A DNA stretch of 34,791 bases from Funneliformis mosseae. Lineage: Eukaryota; Glomeromycota; Glomeromycetes; Glomerales; Glomeraceae. Each line of letters opens with the position of its first letter. Position 1 is the first letter of the stretch. Of the stretch, positions 12,055 to 23,587 are shown piece by piece. The DNA is taken from contig CAJVPP010000360.1 of assembly GCA_910592005.1 (NCBI GenBank), positions 1 to 34,791 on the forward strand. The letters run 5' to 3'. Both the position numbers and the translations under genes were made by a program. Below the pieces are notes generated by a model. That model saw nothing but the letters and a program-made list of their open reading frames with translations. It was not told the origin of the DNA and did not search any database.

Positions 12055-12276
12055 TAATATTAATTATTCTTATTATAAAACTTGATAGGAAGTGGTAAAA
12101 TTACCAGTGATTTATTTTTGCTCGATATTAGCAATAATAAAGAATATAAATGGATTGAACCTAATAAAGATCATAAAACTAACTCGGTGATGATTGGTAT
12201 GGTAATTGGAATAATAATGTGTATCACTTTATTATCCATAGGGTTTTTCATGTATAAAAAATTGAAAAGAGAATAA
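10877..12276 (+). CDS. Secreted/membrane Kelch-repeat protein, frame broken
   Basis: Five exons are visible: 10877-11508, 11568-11650, about 11718-11747, 11809-12003 and 12089-12276. They are separated by GT-AG introns of 59, about 67, 61 and 85 nt. The product starts with a signal peptide (MSRNYSIFIVLWILVQLLVK) ending near a Cys. Kelch blades follow with the family's FGG/YGG/LGG turns (LYGG, YLFGG, YLGG, IIFGG, ISFG) and downstream Trp residues (NNTWS, NDQWD). One membrane helix (about VMIGMVIGIIMCITLLSIGF) and the short basic tail YKKLKRE end the protein. Kelch domains are beta-propellers that bind ligands or, in some relatives, carry oxidase activity; no catalytic residues are identifiable here. 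Two frame problems exist: an extra base in the T run at 11013-11017, and a frame mismatch between exons 2 and 3, where a short blade segment seems missing. It is either a recent pseudogene or a gene with sequence errors. Confidence 0.8.
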
Positions 12277-13080
12277 TCCTGCCGAAAATATATTTGGCCA
12301 GGTCAAAAAATTACTGCTCTAATATTTGAATGTTTGAAACCGACAAAATTATGAAAATCCGATTTTACCCGACATTAAGGATATAAAAAAGTGATAAAAT
12401 GAAACAAATCTTTTTATAATGTTTTTGTGTATTTCAAGAAAATAAGTTCATTTTACTTATTCATCAAAAAAATACTTTGTGATTGCTTCAATCTTATTAA
12501 ACGGTAATTAAATACTTTTTGTTGTTTTCCTGATAAAAATTAAGACTATTGGACCAATCGCGTCACATAATCTTTTTAAACAGCGAGATGATAATATGTC
12601 AATTCTTTATCATATCATAAATTCTTTCATGGTAATAATACCAACTCACTGCTCTTGTAATACGTTTAAACTTTTTCATAGCTGTGGTTTAATAGGATGG
12701 GAATAAAAAATCGGCAAATTTATAACTTTTTAATTTTGGAATTTTGCTGAAATTAAAATTTTAGATATCCAAACATAATCTAAATTTCAGACGAATACTG
12801 TAGAATTTCAGTTTCTTCTCGAATAATCCTACTTAATATATATACAAAAAAAAAAATTAATATCTTATTATACTGATGCGATTCAAACAATTTGTAAATA
12901 TCAAAAATCAAAAGGCACAGTGGGTATCAAAAAATCACCAGACACAAAAATTAAAGAAATTGCTCTTTCAAATTAAACACTTTTTTTTATTTAATTATAT
13001 CACTTTTGGTGAAACATGTAAAGTTGTGGTCAGATCATACAGTTTTAATACAAAGTTCAATAATATTAAAAGATATACGT
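12277..13080. other. Intergenic downstream of the Kelch gene
   Basis: No gene is seen. A 92-codon frame at 12876-13154 runs through the palindromic repeat array and has no domain or codon support. Confidence 0.5.
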
Positions 13081-13086
13081 TAATGC

Positions 13087-13347
13087 GATCTGCCCCAACT
13101 TTAAATTGGGGGCAGATCCCGAACATAACTATAATAAATCACGTGTGGCATTGATGTTTGAGATGCTCCAAGTTATCTATTGAGGCAATTTCAACTTGGG
13201 GCTTAATTTCCAATTTTCCCCATTTTTAAATTGGGGCAATGGTCAACTTGGGGTAACACATCAATTTACCCCAATTTTAAATTATCGTGTTCTCAGTTTC
13301 TAGTTTGCCCCAATTTTTAAATTGCATCATTGCCCAATTTTAAATTT
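13087..13347. repeat. Array of CCCCAATTTTAAATTGGGG-type palindromes
   Basis: Five full or half units occur: 13092-13113, 13218-13237, 13267-13284, 13306-13326 and 13331-13347. Each is built on CCCC-A/T core-GGGG or one arm of it. CAACTTGGGG half-units lie at about 13192-13201 and 13244-13253. The first unit is the longest hairpin: GATCTGCCCCAA pairs with TTGGGGCAGATC with a single bulged G (13087-13118). The runs of C and G stand out sharply from the surroundings. Confidence 0.6.
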
Positions 13348-16300
13348 CACGTTGGAAGATACTTTTACCAGTCACATGCAATGATCAATTAATAATACTT
13401 TTGTAGGGGTTGTTATCTAGAATCTGCATCACGTGTAACTGGTAACTTGTCAAGACGATCTATTTATTTAACTGAAAATCTTTTATTAAAATGGAATATG
13501 ACGTTATTAAGTACTTATTTTAATTTTTAATTATCTAAAAACTTTTGATATCTACTATAATGTACTGTAATAACTACATTTTTACTTTTTATATATTTTA
13601 CTATTATATTAAAATACTTGAAATTATATGTATAATTTTATTAAACTATTTTTTTTCTTTACTTCTTTTATATATTATATTTAATTATTATTATTATATT
13701 CTATAATTAATTAGTTTTAATACACTATAATTATACATATCATAATAAATATTTTATCAAAAATATAATATGTAATTTTTAATTACTTAATTAATTAATT
13801 ATTATAAAAATTATGATTATGTATTTATTAAAAAATGAAAATAAATATTATAATAAATATATATATATATTTATAAATAAAATTTTTTAACTATTAAGAT
13901 TTTGATCTAATAAACTATTTAAATCAAAATAGCTTAAATTTAAAAAATAATAAATAATCATATTGTAATTATGAAATTGAAATATTTAATATATATATAT
14001 AATTCTACTTCACTATAATATTTAAATTTAGAATATAATAATAATAATTCAGAATTTGATGATAATGTCTTAAATTATGAAAAGAATTTGATAATAATAT
14101 AAATAAAATACAAAAAGGTAAAAATTTATTTTAAATTTATGAAATCATATGTTAAATTAGCAATTAGTTTTTTTACAAATTGTATCTATTCTCAAAGAGA
14201 TAGTAATGAAATAGAAATTGGATAAAATTGTTTAATATAATATTAAGATATTCTAATTATAATAGTTAATTTTAAATATATTTTCCATTTAAAATCAATT
14301 TGTTTATAATTTTATATAAAATTAATTATTTTTATTAAACATAATAAATATAAAAAAAGATATTATAATAGAAATATTACATATTTGTTAAATTATACTT
14401 TTACATAATTATATATAATTATCATAATATGTTTAATAATATTATTATTTTTTATTTTTATAAAAATTGCTTATTATTTTAAATTTTTTTTAATCTAAAT
14501 TTTATTAATTATATATCTATTTAAATTAAAAAATAAAATAATAATTTTTTAATAATTTTATTTTATAATATAAAAAATTAAATTTATTTATATTTTAATA
14601 AAAGTTTTATAATAAATAAATTAATATTTTATTTAAAAAATTAGAATCTTATTTATCAAAATATTTTTCAAATTTTAAAATTTATAATATAATTATAAAT
14701 TTTATAAATTTTATATTTATAATTAATAAGATTTTATATATATATATTATTTTATTTTACTTGTTTAATTTTTATAAAGATACAGTATTATTAAATTCTA
14801 ATAAAATATTATTTTATAAATTATTAATAAAAATTTAAATTAAAAAAAATTATTTTATATTAAATAAAAAATTAGTCTATTTATATAAGTAATTTATTTT
14901 TAATAAAATAAATAATTTTATTTATTATATATAAACTATTTATAAATTTTTAAAATATGAAATTTTATAATAAATAAGAATTTATAAAATTAAAAAGTAA
15001 AAAAAAACAATAAAAAAAACAATAAATATAAATACTATTAATTTAATAGAAAATTAATTTTTTAAATTATAATTTTAGATTAATTAATATAATCAATTGT
15101 TAAAAAATAATTATATTAAATAAAAACATAAAGAATTCTAATAAAAATAGCAAAATAATTTTAATATATATATATTATTAATATGCTTAATTTTATTTAA
15201 TAGATATATAATAATAAAATATATAGATAATTAATAGTAAAAATAAGAAAATTGTAAAAAAAAAAAATATTTTAATAAATAAGTTAACTTAAAAAATTTT
15301 ATTTTAAAGTTTTTTCTCTTTTTATTACATATTAATTTTTTTATTAGTATTTTAATATAATTTTTTAATATTTTTAAATAGAATTTAAGTTTAAAAGTTA
15401 AAAAAAAACTTATCTTAAAAGATTTTTTTTTAATTATATTAAATATTAAATATTTTTATAGACTTTGCTAATTTGTTTCCTAAATAAAATCATCTATATA
15501 ATATTTTTCAATTAATTATTAAAAATAAAAATAGAAAAATGTAACAAATTATGATAAATAAATTCTAATCTTAAACCTAATTCTAATAAAACTAATTCTA
15601 TACTTAGACTTAATTTTAAATAATTTTAATTCTATAAGTAGATAAATTTTCCATATAATCATCTAGGTGAAAATTAGCCTTTATCATTTTTATATTATAA
15701 TCTTATTAAATAATTTAATTAAAATTATATAATATATTTGTATTATTTTATAAATAATCATTTAAGATTTATTAATATAAATAATAATTTAAATTCTATT
15801 ATAAAAATAAAATAAATATAAATTTATAATAATTAGTAAACTTTTTATTAAAATTAATAGATATTTATATTATAATAAGTTAATATATTATAAAATTTTT
15901 ATATTTTTAAAAAATATAATTTTATTTATAATTTAAAGAATTAAAAAATTATTAAAATATTGATATTAGTATTTATTTTATTAATAATTTAAATTTAAAT
16001 TTTAGTATTTAGAAAATGTTTTATTTATAAAAATTTTTATAATAATAATTAAATATATATAATAATTATTTAGATTAATAACAATTTATAATTATTAATA
16101 TTTTTAGCCATATATTAATAAAGTATTTTAATTAGCTTAAAAAAATTTAATAGTATTAATAAAATAAACAATTGTTATTTAATAAATTAATATTAAAATA
16201 TAAAATTATAAAAAAAGTTAAATTCTTTGAAAATTTTTTATTATTTTTATTAAGTAATACTTTATAATCTAATTTTCTATATAAAAAAAAACAATTAAAA

Positions 16301-17529
16301 AAATTTATTAAAAAAGCTAATTATATTTTAAATTTATAAATTAAATTTTATTAAAAATATTAAAATTTATAATAAATATTTCTAAAAGTTTTAATTCAAT
16401 ATTTTAATAAAATATTATTAGTATATAATAATTATAATAATAGTTAATATAATCTATTATCCAAAGTTAATATTTAATCAAAAAATTTTAATTAACTAAT
16501 TGTTTATCTTATTTACTAGTTGACTAATTATTTAATAAAAAAATTTAATTATTATATAAATAAAATTTAATATTTTAGTTTATTAAAAAGTTTTTATTTA
16601 GTTAATTAGTGTAATTTTACTTTAATTTTTAATTTTAATATAAAATTCCTTTATATAATTAATTTTTTTATATTAATTTATATATTTTATTAATATAAAT
16701 ATTATCAATATATTTTATATAATTATATTAATTTGAATTTTTATTATTATTTAAAATATAATAGAGGATAATTAAATACTAAACATATCAAATGCAATAT
16801 TATTTTGTTTTACATATTGATTATCCAATTGAATTCCATGTTATTAATATCATATTAATTGTATTTTATAAAAAATTGAATATTAAAAAATTCAAACAAA
16901 ATAAAAAATTAATAAATTATGATTTTTATTATAAATCTTATTTGAAATTATACTTTAGACTAAAACAATTATTATTTTCTAGTATTAAAAGAATTTTATT
17001 ATATTTTTTATTATGATTTTAATATAATTTAATTATTATTAAAAGATTTTATCTTTTATCTTTTATTTATTAAGTATATTTAATAATATAGCATTATTGA
17101 AAATTTAATAAGTTTTTAAATTTTAATTTATATACATATATAATTAAATAAAAAAAATATTATTAGAATGATTGTTAATTTTAATTATTTAAATAAAAAA
17201 TTTATTAATTAAAAAATGATTATTTAATTAATTAAATTTTCAAAATTAATTATGTATACTTTTAAAATTAAACATTTTTTATTTACTATAGAGATGCTTA
17301 AATTCTGATATTAGTAAAATTATTAAATTTTCAATTTTAAAAGTTAAGCTAATATATTAAATACTTTATATTTGTAAAAGATAATTTAATGATTATATAG
17401 AAGAATCTATTAAAATAAAATTTTATAAAAGTGAATATAATTTAACAGTAATTTGGATAGATTGATCAATATTTATTAATTATTTGATTTATAATTAAGA
17501 AACTATTAAAAAATTTACAAAAAAAATGA

Positions 17530-17800
17530 TATAATAGAATAGCTAGATGTGATGCTAGAATAACTGTTATAAGAAATTTCTATCAGATAATATTTATATA
17601 TAGTTCAAATGTTTTTGAGAAGCAATTTCAGATAAAATTATTATTAATTCTTAAAATATGTGAAATATCAAATTCTTTAGATAGATCAAATGAAAATGCA
17701 AATAAAATTGAGATGAAATTTTGAATATTATAGATGTTAATAGTAGTAATATTGATAAAAGTAATAGTATTAATGATAATATTAGCAATAAATAATAATA
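17530..17800 (+). pseudogene. Decayed coding relic inside the AT desert
   Basis: A plus-strand frame is open from about 17530 for roughly 65 codons. It contains CDARITVIRNFYQIIF and SNVFEKQFQIKLLLIL, and stops at TGA near 17723. A +1 shift just before the stop continues into a Asn/Ser/Asp run (DVNSSNIDKSNSINDNISN) to about 17795. The balanced amino acid use (Cys, Arg, Gln, Glu) is unlike the surrounding A/T translation, suggesting former coding sequence. I recognise no family. Confidence 0.3.
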
Positions 17801-17880
17801 ATAGTAGTAATAATAATAATAGTAATAATATTGATAGTGATCATTAATAATAATGAAAGAAATATTGATAGTAATGAATT
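17735..17880. repeat. Imperfect AAT/AGT trinucleotide repeat
   Basis: A run of AAT, AGT and GAT triplets, with stretches such as AATAATAATAATAGTAGTAA. In one frame it reads as Asn/Ser/Asp, which fits the end of the relic that overlaps it. Confidence 0.5.
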
Positions 17881-18492
17881 CTTTTAAATTAAATAAATAA
17901 AAAATATTGAATTTTATAAATATTTAATAAATCAGATTTATTTTAGCTTTTATTTTATTTTTAGATACTAAAAAATGTGATAATACTTATTTTTAGATAT
18001 AAAAAATAAGATGGTACTTATTTTTAGAAAATGTTTATTTTTAGAGAAATACAATAATTTAAATTGATTAAATTAGTTAGTTAACTGATTGATTAAAAAA
18101 CTATAATCAGTAATAATTACAAGTTATAACTTGGTAAAAATGCAATTGTTTATATCTTTATTATATAAATACATATAATATAAATATTAATAGAAAATTA
18201 ATAAATATACTGTTAAAAATATATAAATTATATAAAGAATATAAGATAAAATTTTAAAAAATTTTTAATGAAATTAAATTTATATTAACTTAAATTTAAA
18301 TTAATATATAAAATTAATTTATAAGATAATTAATAAAAAAAATTTTAGGTTTTTAATAAATATAAAAATATAAAAATATAATATAATTAAATATATAAAG
18401 ATTATAGTTTTAAAATAAAAATATATAATTAAATATATCTTTATATTTATAAAATATTTATAAAAATAATATTATCCTTTAGATTATAAAGA

Positions 18493-18514
18493 TTTACAAG
18501 CAAGTTTGCCTGCT
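18493..18514 (+). repeat. 22-bp motif, copy 1 (TTTACAAGCAAG...)
   Basis: This copy matches the one at 18994-19015 at 18 of 22 positions. Both begin TTTACA and end CCTGCT, with GCAA and TTT in the middle. It is one of very few G/C-containing words in this part of the desert. It is partly self-complementary (AGCA...TGCT). Confidence 0.4.
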
Positions 18515-18993
18515 TATTTATTATAAATTAATTTAATAAATATATATTATACTATAGTAATTTTTATTTTTCAATTATATAATAAATAATTTAAAATTAT
18601 TTTTAGCTAAAAATTTGTAATTTTTAAATATTTTTATATTAATAAATTTTATCATTGATCTTTGAAAATCTTATTTAACATTTACTTTTAACAATATTAA
18701 TTATAATAGAATATTATAAAACTTATTATGAAGAATAAGTTTAATTATTATAATTTTTATGATTTATTAAGAAATTTTATAACTTTTATTATTAATAAAG
18801 TGATTTAATTAATTTGTAAACATATCAATTTTAAAGAAATTTTTAAAAAATTATTATAATAAATTATTTAAAAATTGAATTATTTAAAATACTTCTTAAT
18901 AAACTTAAAATTTATTTAATAAAGTTAAATTAAACTATATTTTTTTCATAAAATTACTATATTATTAAAATTAAAATTCAATATTTTATTAAG

Positions 18994-19015
18994 TTTACAG
19001 GCAAATTTTCCTGCT
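18994..19015 (+). repeat. 22-bp motif, copy 2 (TTTACAGGCAAA...)
   Basis: Second copy of the motif at 18493-18514, same orientation, 501 bp further on. The spacing and direct orientation fit a direct repeat or paired binding site better than the terminal inverted repeats of a transposon. Confidence 0.4.
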
Positions 19016-19998
19016 AGACAGTCTAAGAAATAGATTTTTTATTTAATTAAAAAGGTTAATATTAAAAGAAAATAAAAGTAAAAGATTTAAAAAAAAAATC
19101 TAATAAATTAGATTTATTGATATTTAATTAATCAATGATGAATAATTCAAATTTTTTTTTATAATCTAAATCTTTTACTTTAATAAATTTATAAATTCTA
19201 AATTAATTTAAGTTACTTATTATTAATTTAAATTTAATCAAATTAAATAAATTAAATCATATAATTTAATAAAATTATGTTTTATAACATGATAAATTTA
19301 AAAAGAATCTTAATTTGTATTTTAAGTATAGTATATTATCTTTTTTATTTTAGATGTATTAGAATAATTTATTTATTTATTTATTAATATTATTTTCTAT
19401 AACATATTTTCTAGTTTTTTTATATATATTTAAAAATTTAGAAAATTAAACTAACAAAATTATCACTTATATTTGTTTTTTTTTCAATTTTCAGTATAAT
19501 CTGAGCAGTTTAATTTAATTAAAATAGATTTTAGAAAACTAAATAAAATTATTTAGAAAGAATAAATATATTAAAATTTTTATATTCTTATCATAAACTT
19601 TGGTCAATGATTCAATTTTTTTTAAAAACAAATTCAGATGATGCATAAATATCATTTTAATATATGGATTAATAAAATATACGATCACGCGATAAATAAC
19701 AAAATCATTCATGAAATTCTCAAAATTATAGAGTCATGTGATAAAAGTGGCAATAAAAATTTGATTTATTCTAATTTATTATTCGTAATGAAAATTCGAA
19801 AATGAAATAGAATGATCAAAAAAAATATTTTTATGCTCATATTATTATGCAATCACATTAAATTAAATCATTTTATCATATAATAAAATATTCTATGGAT
19901 TTTTTTCTCACTTGTTCATTCAAACTTGTTCATTTTTGGTTTTGAACCACGTTTGAGTTGTGAAAACAACTTTCCAATTTAAACTAAAATAAAAAAAA

Positions 19999-20625
19999 AT
20001 GCCATTCATATTTCGGTGTTTTCAATCATTTTTTGTATTATGTCTGTATTTCTTGCTTGGAATTATTCTTGCACCTTCCGTTATTATCGTTGAAATTGTT
20101 TTAAAGTGTAAAATGTTATGGAACGTTTTAATAGAAGCCAAAACAAAGTGTATATATATTTATTCATACGCGTCATTTGTATTTTATTTTAATTACTTTA
20201 AAAGGAGAAAAAAAAAATAACAGATGTATTTATTTTATTTCCCTTTTTTTTGGTTAAAGGTTATCAAACCATCATCAAAATTCTCTATCCATCATCCTTT
20301 CATAATCGAATAAACCAAGCACAGAGTAGGGATAATTTCACCGAAACCTTTGAACAAGTGATAACTGATGAAGAAAGAGATTCTTGCAAAGATTCGACAG
20401 AAGGGGAACAGAGCGATGTTGATTATATCCAAAATAACGGGTATCAAGGTGAAGAAATGAATACAAATGTTAATGAAGTCTGGTATGTAAATATAAATAT
20501 TATCGATTATAAGATACCTTGAAAATTTATATGGATTATTAACATCTCATATATTTGTTATTTCCTTTTTTTAAAATAAATAAATAAATGATAGGATTGA
20601 AAGGATGAACGAGTTGAGCTTATAA
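19999..20625 (+). CDS. Small membrane protein, unknown function
   Basis: Three exons are proposed: 19999-20149, 20260-20482 and 20595-20625, with GT-AG introns of 110 and 112 nt. Joined, they give exactly 405 nt (134 residues plus stop) with all phases agreeing, which is the main argument for the model. Residues 10-35 form one strongly hydrophobic segment (SFFVLCLYFLLGIILAPS...) with a proline at its centre, so it is either a signal anchor or a hairpin-type membrane insertion. A short basic/aromatic linker follows. Residues 75-125 are acidic (VITDEERDSCKDSTEGEQSD), and the end is WIERMNELSL. The first donor (GTATAT) is weaker than the second (GTATGT). I recognise no family. It stands alone between the AT desert and the F-box genes. 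Confidence 0.5.
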
Positions 20626-21814
20626 AATTTCTAAAGTCGGGTCTGATTTACAATTGTTCCAAACGAATGTTCGGTATCACAGCAGGAAGGTACACAAGAC
20701 GCCGTAATTGTAAAATGTTCCCACTATTGTTTAATGAAACAATGAATATGTAACTTGTTATAAAAAAAAAAAAAAACTCTGTGGAGAAATATAACGAAGA
20801 TATTGTGCTTTGTGTTTGTTATCTTTGTTAGGTCTGTGCGAAAATTCTCATGGAAAACACGCTTTCTTAACCAAGTAAATACTAATATAATTAATACATT
20901 CGATACATTTCGAGACAACATGATTAAACCACTAACACATCTTTTTAACTTGAGACTTAAAATTGGTTCATTTTCTAAAATTAAATATTGACCATCATAA
21001 AATGCACAATACTGTTCACAATCTTATTGGTTAAAAATGTCATTGAATCATTGAACGTGTAACATTAGCAAATAGACTAGTGTATTTTTTTTTTTTTTAA
21101 ATACATTTTTGGATATTATGAAAGATATTTTCCAAGCGTTATTTACAATATCGATGACTATTGTGCGACTTTGTTTTATTATAATCAAAAAAAAGAAAAT
21201 ATAATCACTAATCCAGTTTTAGGAATCTCGAACTGAAATTAATTCCTTCCTTCCTTTCTTTCATATAAATGCCGATTTAAACGAAATTCCTTCATGTAAG
21301 TTCGCATATCTTTATATGTTTTACATGTTTACATGCGAATGATTTAAAGTTAATTTATCAACGGTTTAACGGATGTATGATCCGATTAAATGATAAAATT
21401 GGGCGTCTAATTGGTTAAATTACGTTGGGCGTCTTTTGTGTTATAATTTTATTTTAAATATTCGGCTTATAAACTGATTAATTTTTAATTTGCAATGCTT
21501 ATAGTAATTCTTTATTATGCCCGCCAAATTAGGTTACTGCGCCGCCGCTTATCCGTTCGCTTATTTGACCTACTTCCAAAATAGGTTTTCAAATGTTAAA
21601 GTTATTGAATACAGAGATATATATATATATATAAAGTACCATTACAAAAAAAAAAAATTCCCAGAGCCCCAGTTCTCTTTCCAACAGTACAAGCAAGAAA
21701 TTTATTATCATTATTTTTTTTTTGTGTTTTCGTCTTATTAAAGACGGTCCGTTCAGATAGAGAATTTATATATTTTTTATAGTTATTTGTAAATATAATA
21801 TATAACCTAGTAGT
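20626..21814. other. Intergenic upstream of the F-box/LRR gene
   Basis: No gene is seen. The stretch contains CTTC-type microsatellite sequence at about 21244-21262 and several A/T runs. The frames at 20724-20991 and 21517-21741 overlap homopolymers and show no domain. Confidence 0.5.
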
Positions 21815-23587
21815 ATGAATCTAAACCAAAAAAACACAATGATTTCACCATCTAAATTATCCTTGAACTCTCTGCGAGAGATATTAGGATACTTTAATAA
21901 CGACCCCACAACACTTTATTCTTTACTTTTTGTTAACCGTCAATGGTGTGATATAGCGATCCAATTACTATGGAGGCGGCCTTTTGAATTTACCTCACAA
22001 GAAAAGTACGACCTTATCATTGAGACTTATATTTGTTGTCTACCAGAAATGGAAAAATCCCGTCTTATCCTTGCAGGGATAAAAGTACCTAAAAATTCTA
22101 AACCATTTTACAAATATCCATCATATTTACGAAATTTTGATAGTGATAAATTTAATCGAGCTTTTAATTTATGGTTAAAGACGAACGCCGTCAATGTTGG
22201 TGGGATCGACCCTTTGAATATATTTTGTAAGCCTTTAAAATCTCTGTTTGGACCTATGGTCAGTAACAATTATAACTTGATGCCAAGTAATATTTTACAC
22301 AAAGCTGTAAACAAGTGCCTTGAACCGATCGTGCAAGAATATTGCGCCACACACCCGAATTCTACCGTTATCAAGGAAATGCAAAGTTTAATATTCATTG
22401 AATGTAATAGATTAAAAAGTCTTACGCTCTACTGTGGTGAAGACAGTCTTCAACTAATGGAAATGATCGATGAATTGTGTGTGAAAAATCTTAATGCATT
22501 GAATTACCTTCAAATTTTGGAGTTGAATGTACAAACAGCACAAAATCAAAAAATAGATTTATCAACTGAACATGATATTTTAGAAAATCTCTTCTTAACG
22601 ATAGCAAGGAATGCTACAAATATTCAGCACATGAAGATCAACTTCCCTCATGATTATAAATTTCCTCCAAAAGTTCACATAGCTTTATACACGATGATCG
22701 CATCACAAAAGAACATATCTTCTTACATGTCAAATTATTACTGGGATTCGGATTTTTCAATTCATTCGGCTCTAATGCGACAAAGTCAAACTTTAAAACG
22801 TTTAAATCTTTGGGGATTGACACATTTTGATGATTCATTATTTCAAGGGTTAATGAAATGGTCAAACCTGGAAACGTTAGAACTGGTTGGTTGCCCAGGT
22901 TCTTCTCCAATGTCATGTGGATTTTCTAATCGTCAATTAAATATAAAGAATTTACGAATTGGAAATGGATATGAAAGTAGTCCTTACATTCAAACGACTT
23001 TACTTCAAATGTGTAATACCAACCTACAGCAACTAATGATCGAAGGGGTCACACCAGAAATTCTTGAAGAAATTGGTCTACATTGTCCCAACATTACCCA
23101 TTTATCTCTCTGCGCTTATCAAGATATTTCCAACACCTTACCAGCATTAATCTCAAGCCTTGATCACTTGAAAGTTTTAACCCTTGGACATCACGAGAAA
23201 TTTCTTTTTACCAAATCAACCATACAACAATTTATACAATCAATCCCTCCTTCTTTACGATTTTTATCCTTAAATTTCAATATTTCATACGATTCTTTGA
23301 AGGTCCTTTTAGATGAATGTCAACCTCAATTTTATAAATTGGAATTACATCAAACAAAAACTTATCACGATAAATTTATAAATATTTTAATAGATTATAC
23401 AATAACAACAAAGAATCAAACGGAAATTAAATTATTTATTCCCCCTTTTAATCTTGACAAATCTAGAAAGATGGTACAACTTTCTGCTCCTTTAGAAGTT
23501 GCTTCTCCAGATTTATTAAAAAGCGCTAGAAAACACATTAATATTTGTTATAGACAAGATAATCGAAACGTTTATAGTTTATGGTAG
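21815..23587 (+). CDS. F-box protein with LRR-like C-terminal region
   Basis: An intronless 590-residue protein. An N-terminal F-box (about residues 12-58: LSLNSLREILGYFNND, then YSLLFVNRQWCDIAIQLLWRRPF) carries the Leu and Trp pattern seen in fungal F-box proteins. F-box proteins bind Skp1 and bring substrates to SCF ubiquitin ligases in cytosol or nucleus. Residues about 190-560 contain irregular leucine-rich stretches (LKSLTLYCG, LQILELNV, LKRLNLWGLTHF, LETLELVGC, ITHLSLCA, LKVLTLGHH, LRFLSLNFN), so a curved LRR-like substrate-binding surface is likely. The ATG at 21815 opens the frame; Met9 is an alternative start. Such genes are strongly expanded in Glomeromycotina. AATAAA-type sequence near 23788 could be the poly(A) signal. 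Confidence 0.9.
   Translation: MNLNQKNTMISPSKLSLNSLREILGYFNNDPTTLYSLLFVNRQWCDIAIQLLWRRPFEFTSQEKYDLIIETYICCLPEMEKSRLILAGIKVPKNSKPFYKYPSYLRNFDSDKFNRAFNLWLKTNAVNVGGIDPLNIFCKPLKSLFGPMVSNNYNLMPSNILHKAVNKCLEPIVQEYCATHPNSTVIKEMQSLIFIECNRLKSLTLYCGEDSLQLMEMIDELCVKNLNALNYLQILELNVQTAQNQKIDLSTEHDILENLFLTIARNATNIQHMKINFPHDYKFPPKVHIALYTMIASQKNISSYMSNYYWDSDFSIHSALMRQSQTLKRLNLWGLTHFDDSLFQGLMKWSNLETLELVGCPGSSPMSCGFSNRQLNIKNLRIGNGYESSPYIQTTLLQMCNTNLQQLMIEGVTPEILEEIGLHCPNITHLSLCAYQDISNTLPALISSLDHLKVLTLGHHEKFLFTKSTIQQFIQSIPPSLRFLSLNFNISYDSLKVLLDECQPQFYKLELHQTKTYHDKFINILIDYTITTKNQTEIKLFIPPFNLDKSRKMVQLSAPLEVASPDLLKSARKHINICYRQDNRNVYSLW

Larger units (their letters stand above)
13500..19680. other. AT desert 2, essentially CpG-free
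   Basis: About 6.2 kb of extreme A/T sequence. A hand count over 14521-15120 gives 26 G or C in 600 bases (about 96 % A+T). I read no CG dinucleotide between 13502 and 19681. Open frames are absent or encode only Ile/Asn/Lys/Phe/Tyr-rich strings; the best is 74 codons at 16792-17016. Two subregions are richer in G and C: a coding-like relic at about 17530-17860 and the two copies of a 22-bp motif at 18493 and 18994. No tRNA, rRNA or mitochondrial gene was recognised. Confidence 0.75.

Noticed and set aside
16792..17016. 74-codon plus-strand frame in the AT desert
   Set aside because: It is almost entirely Ile/Leu/Lys/Phe/Tyr/Asn, as expected from random A/T sequence with few stops.
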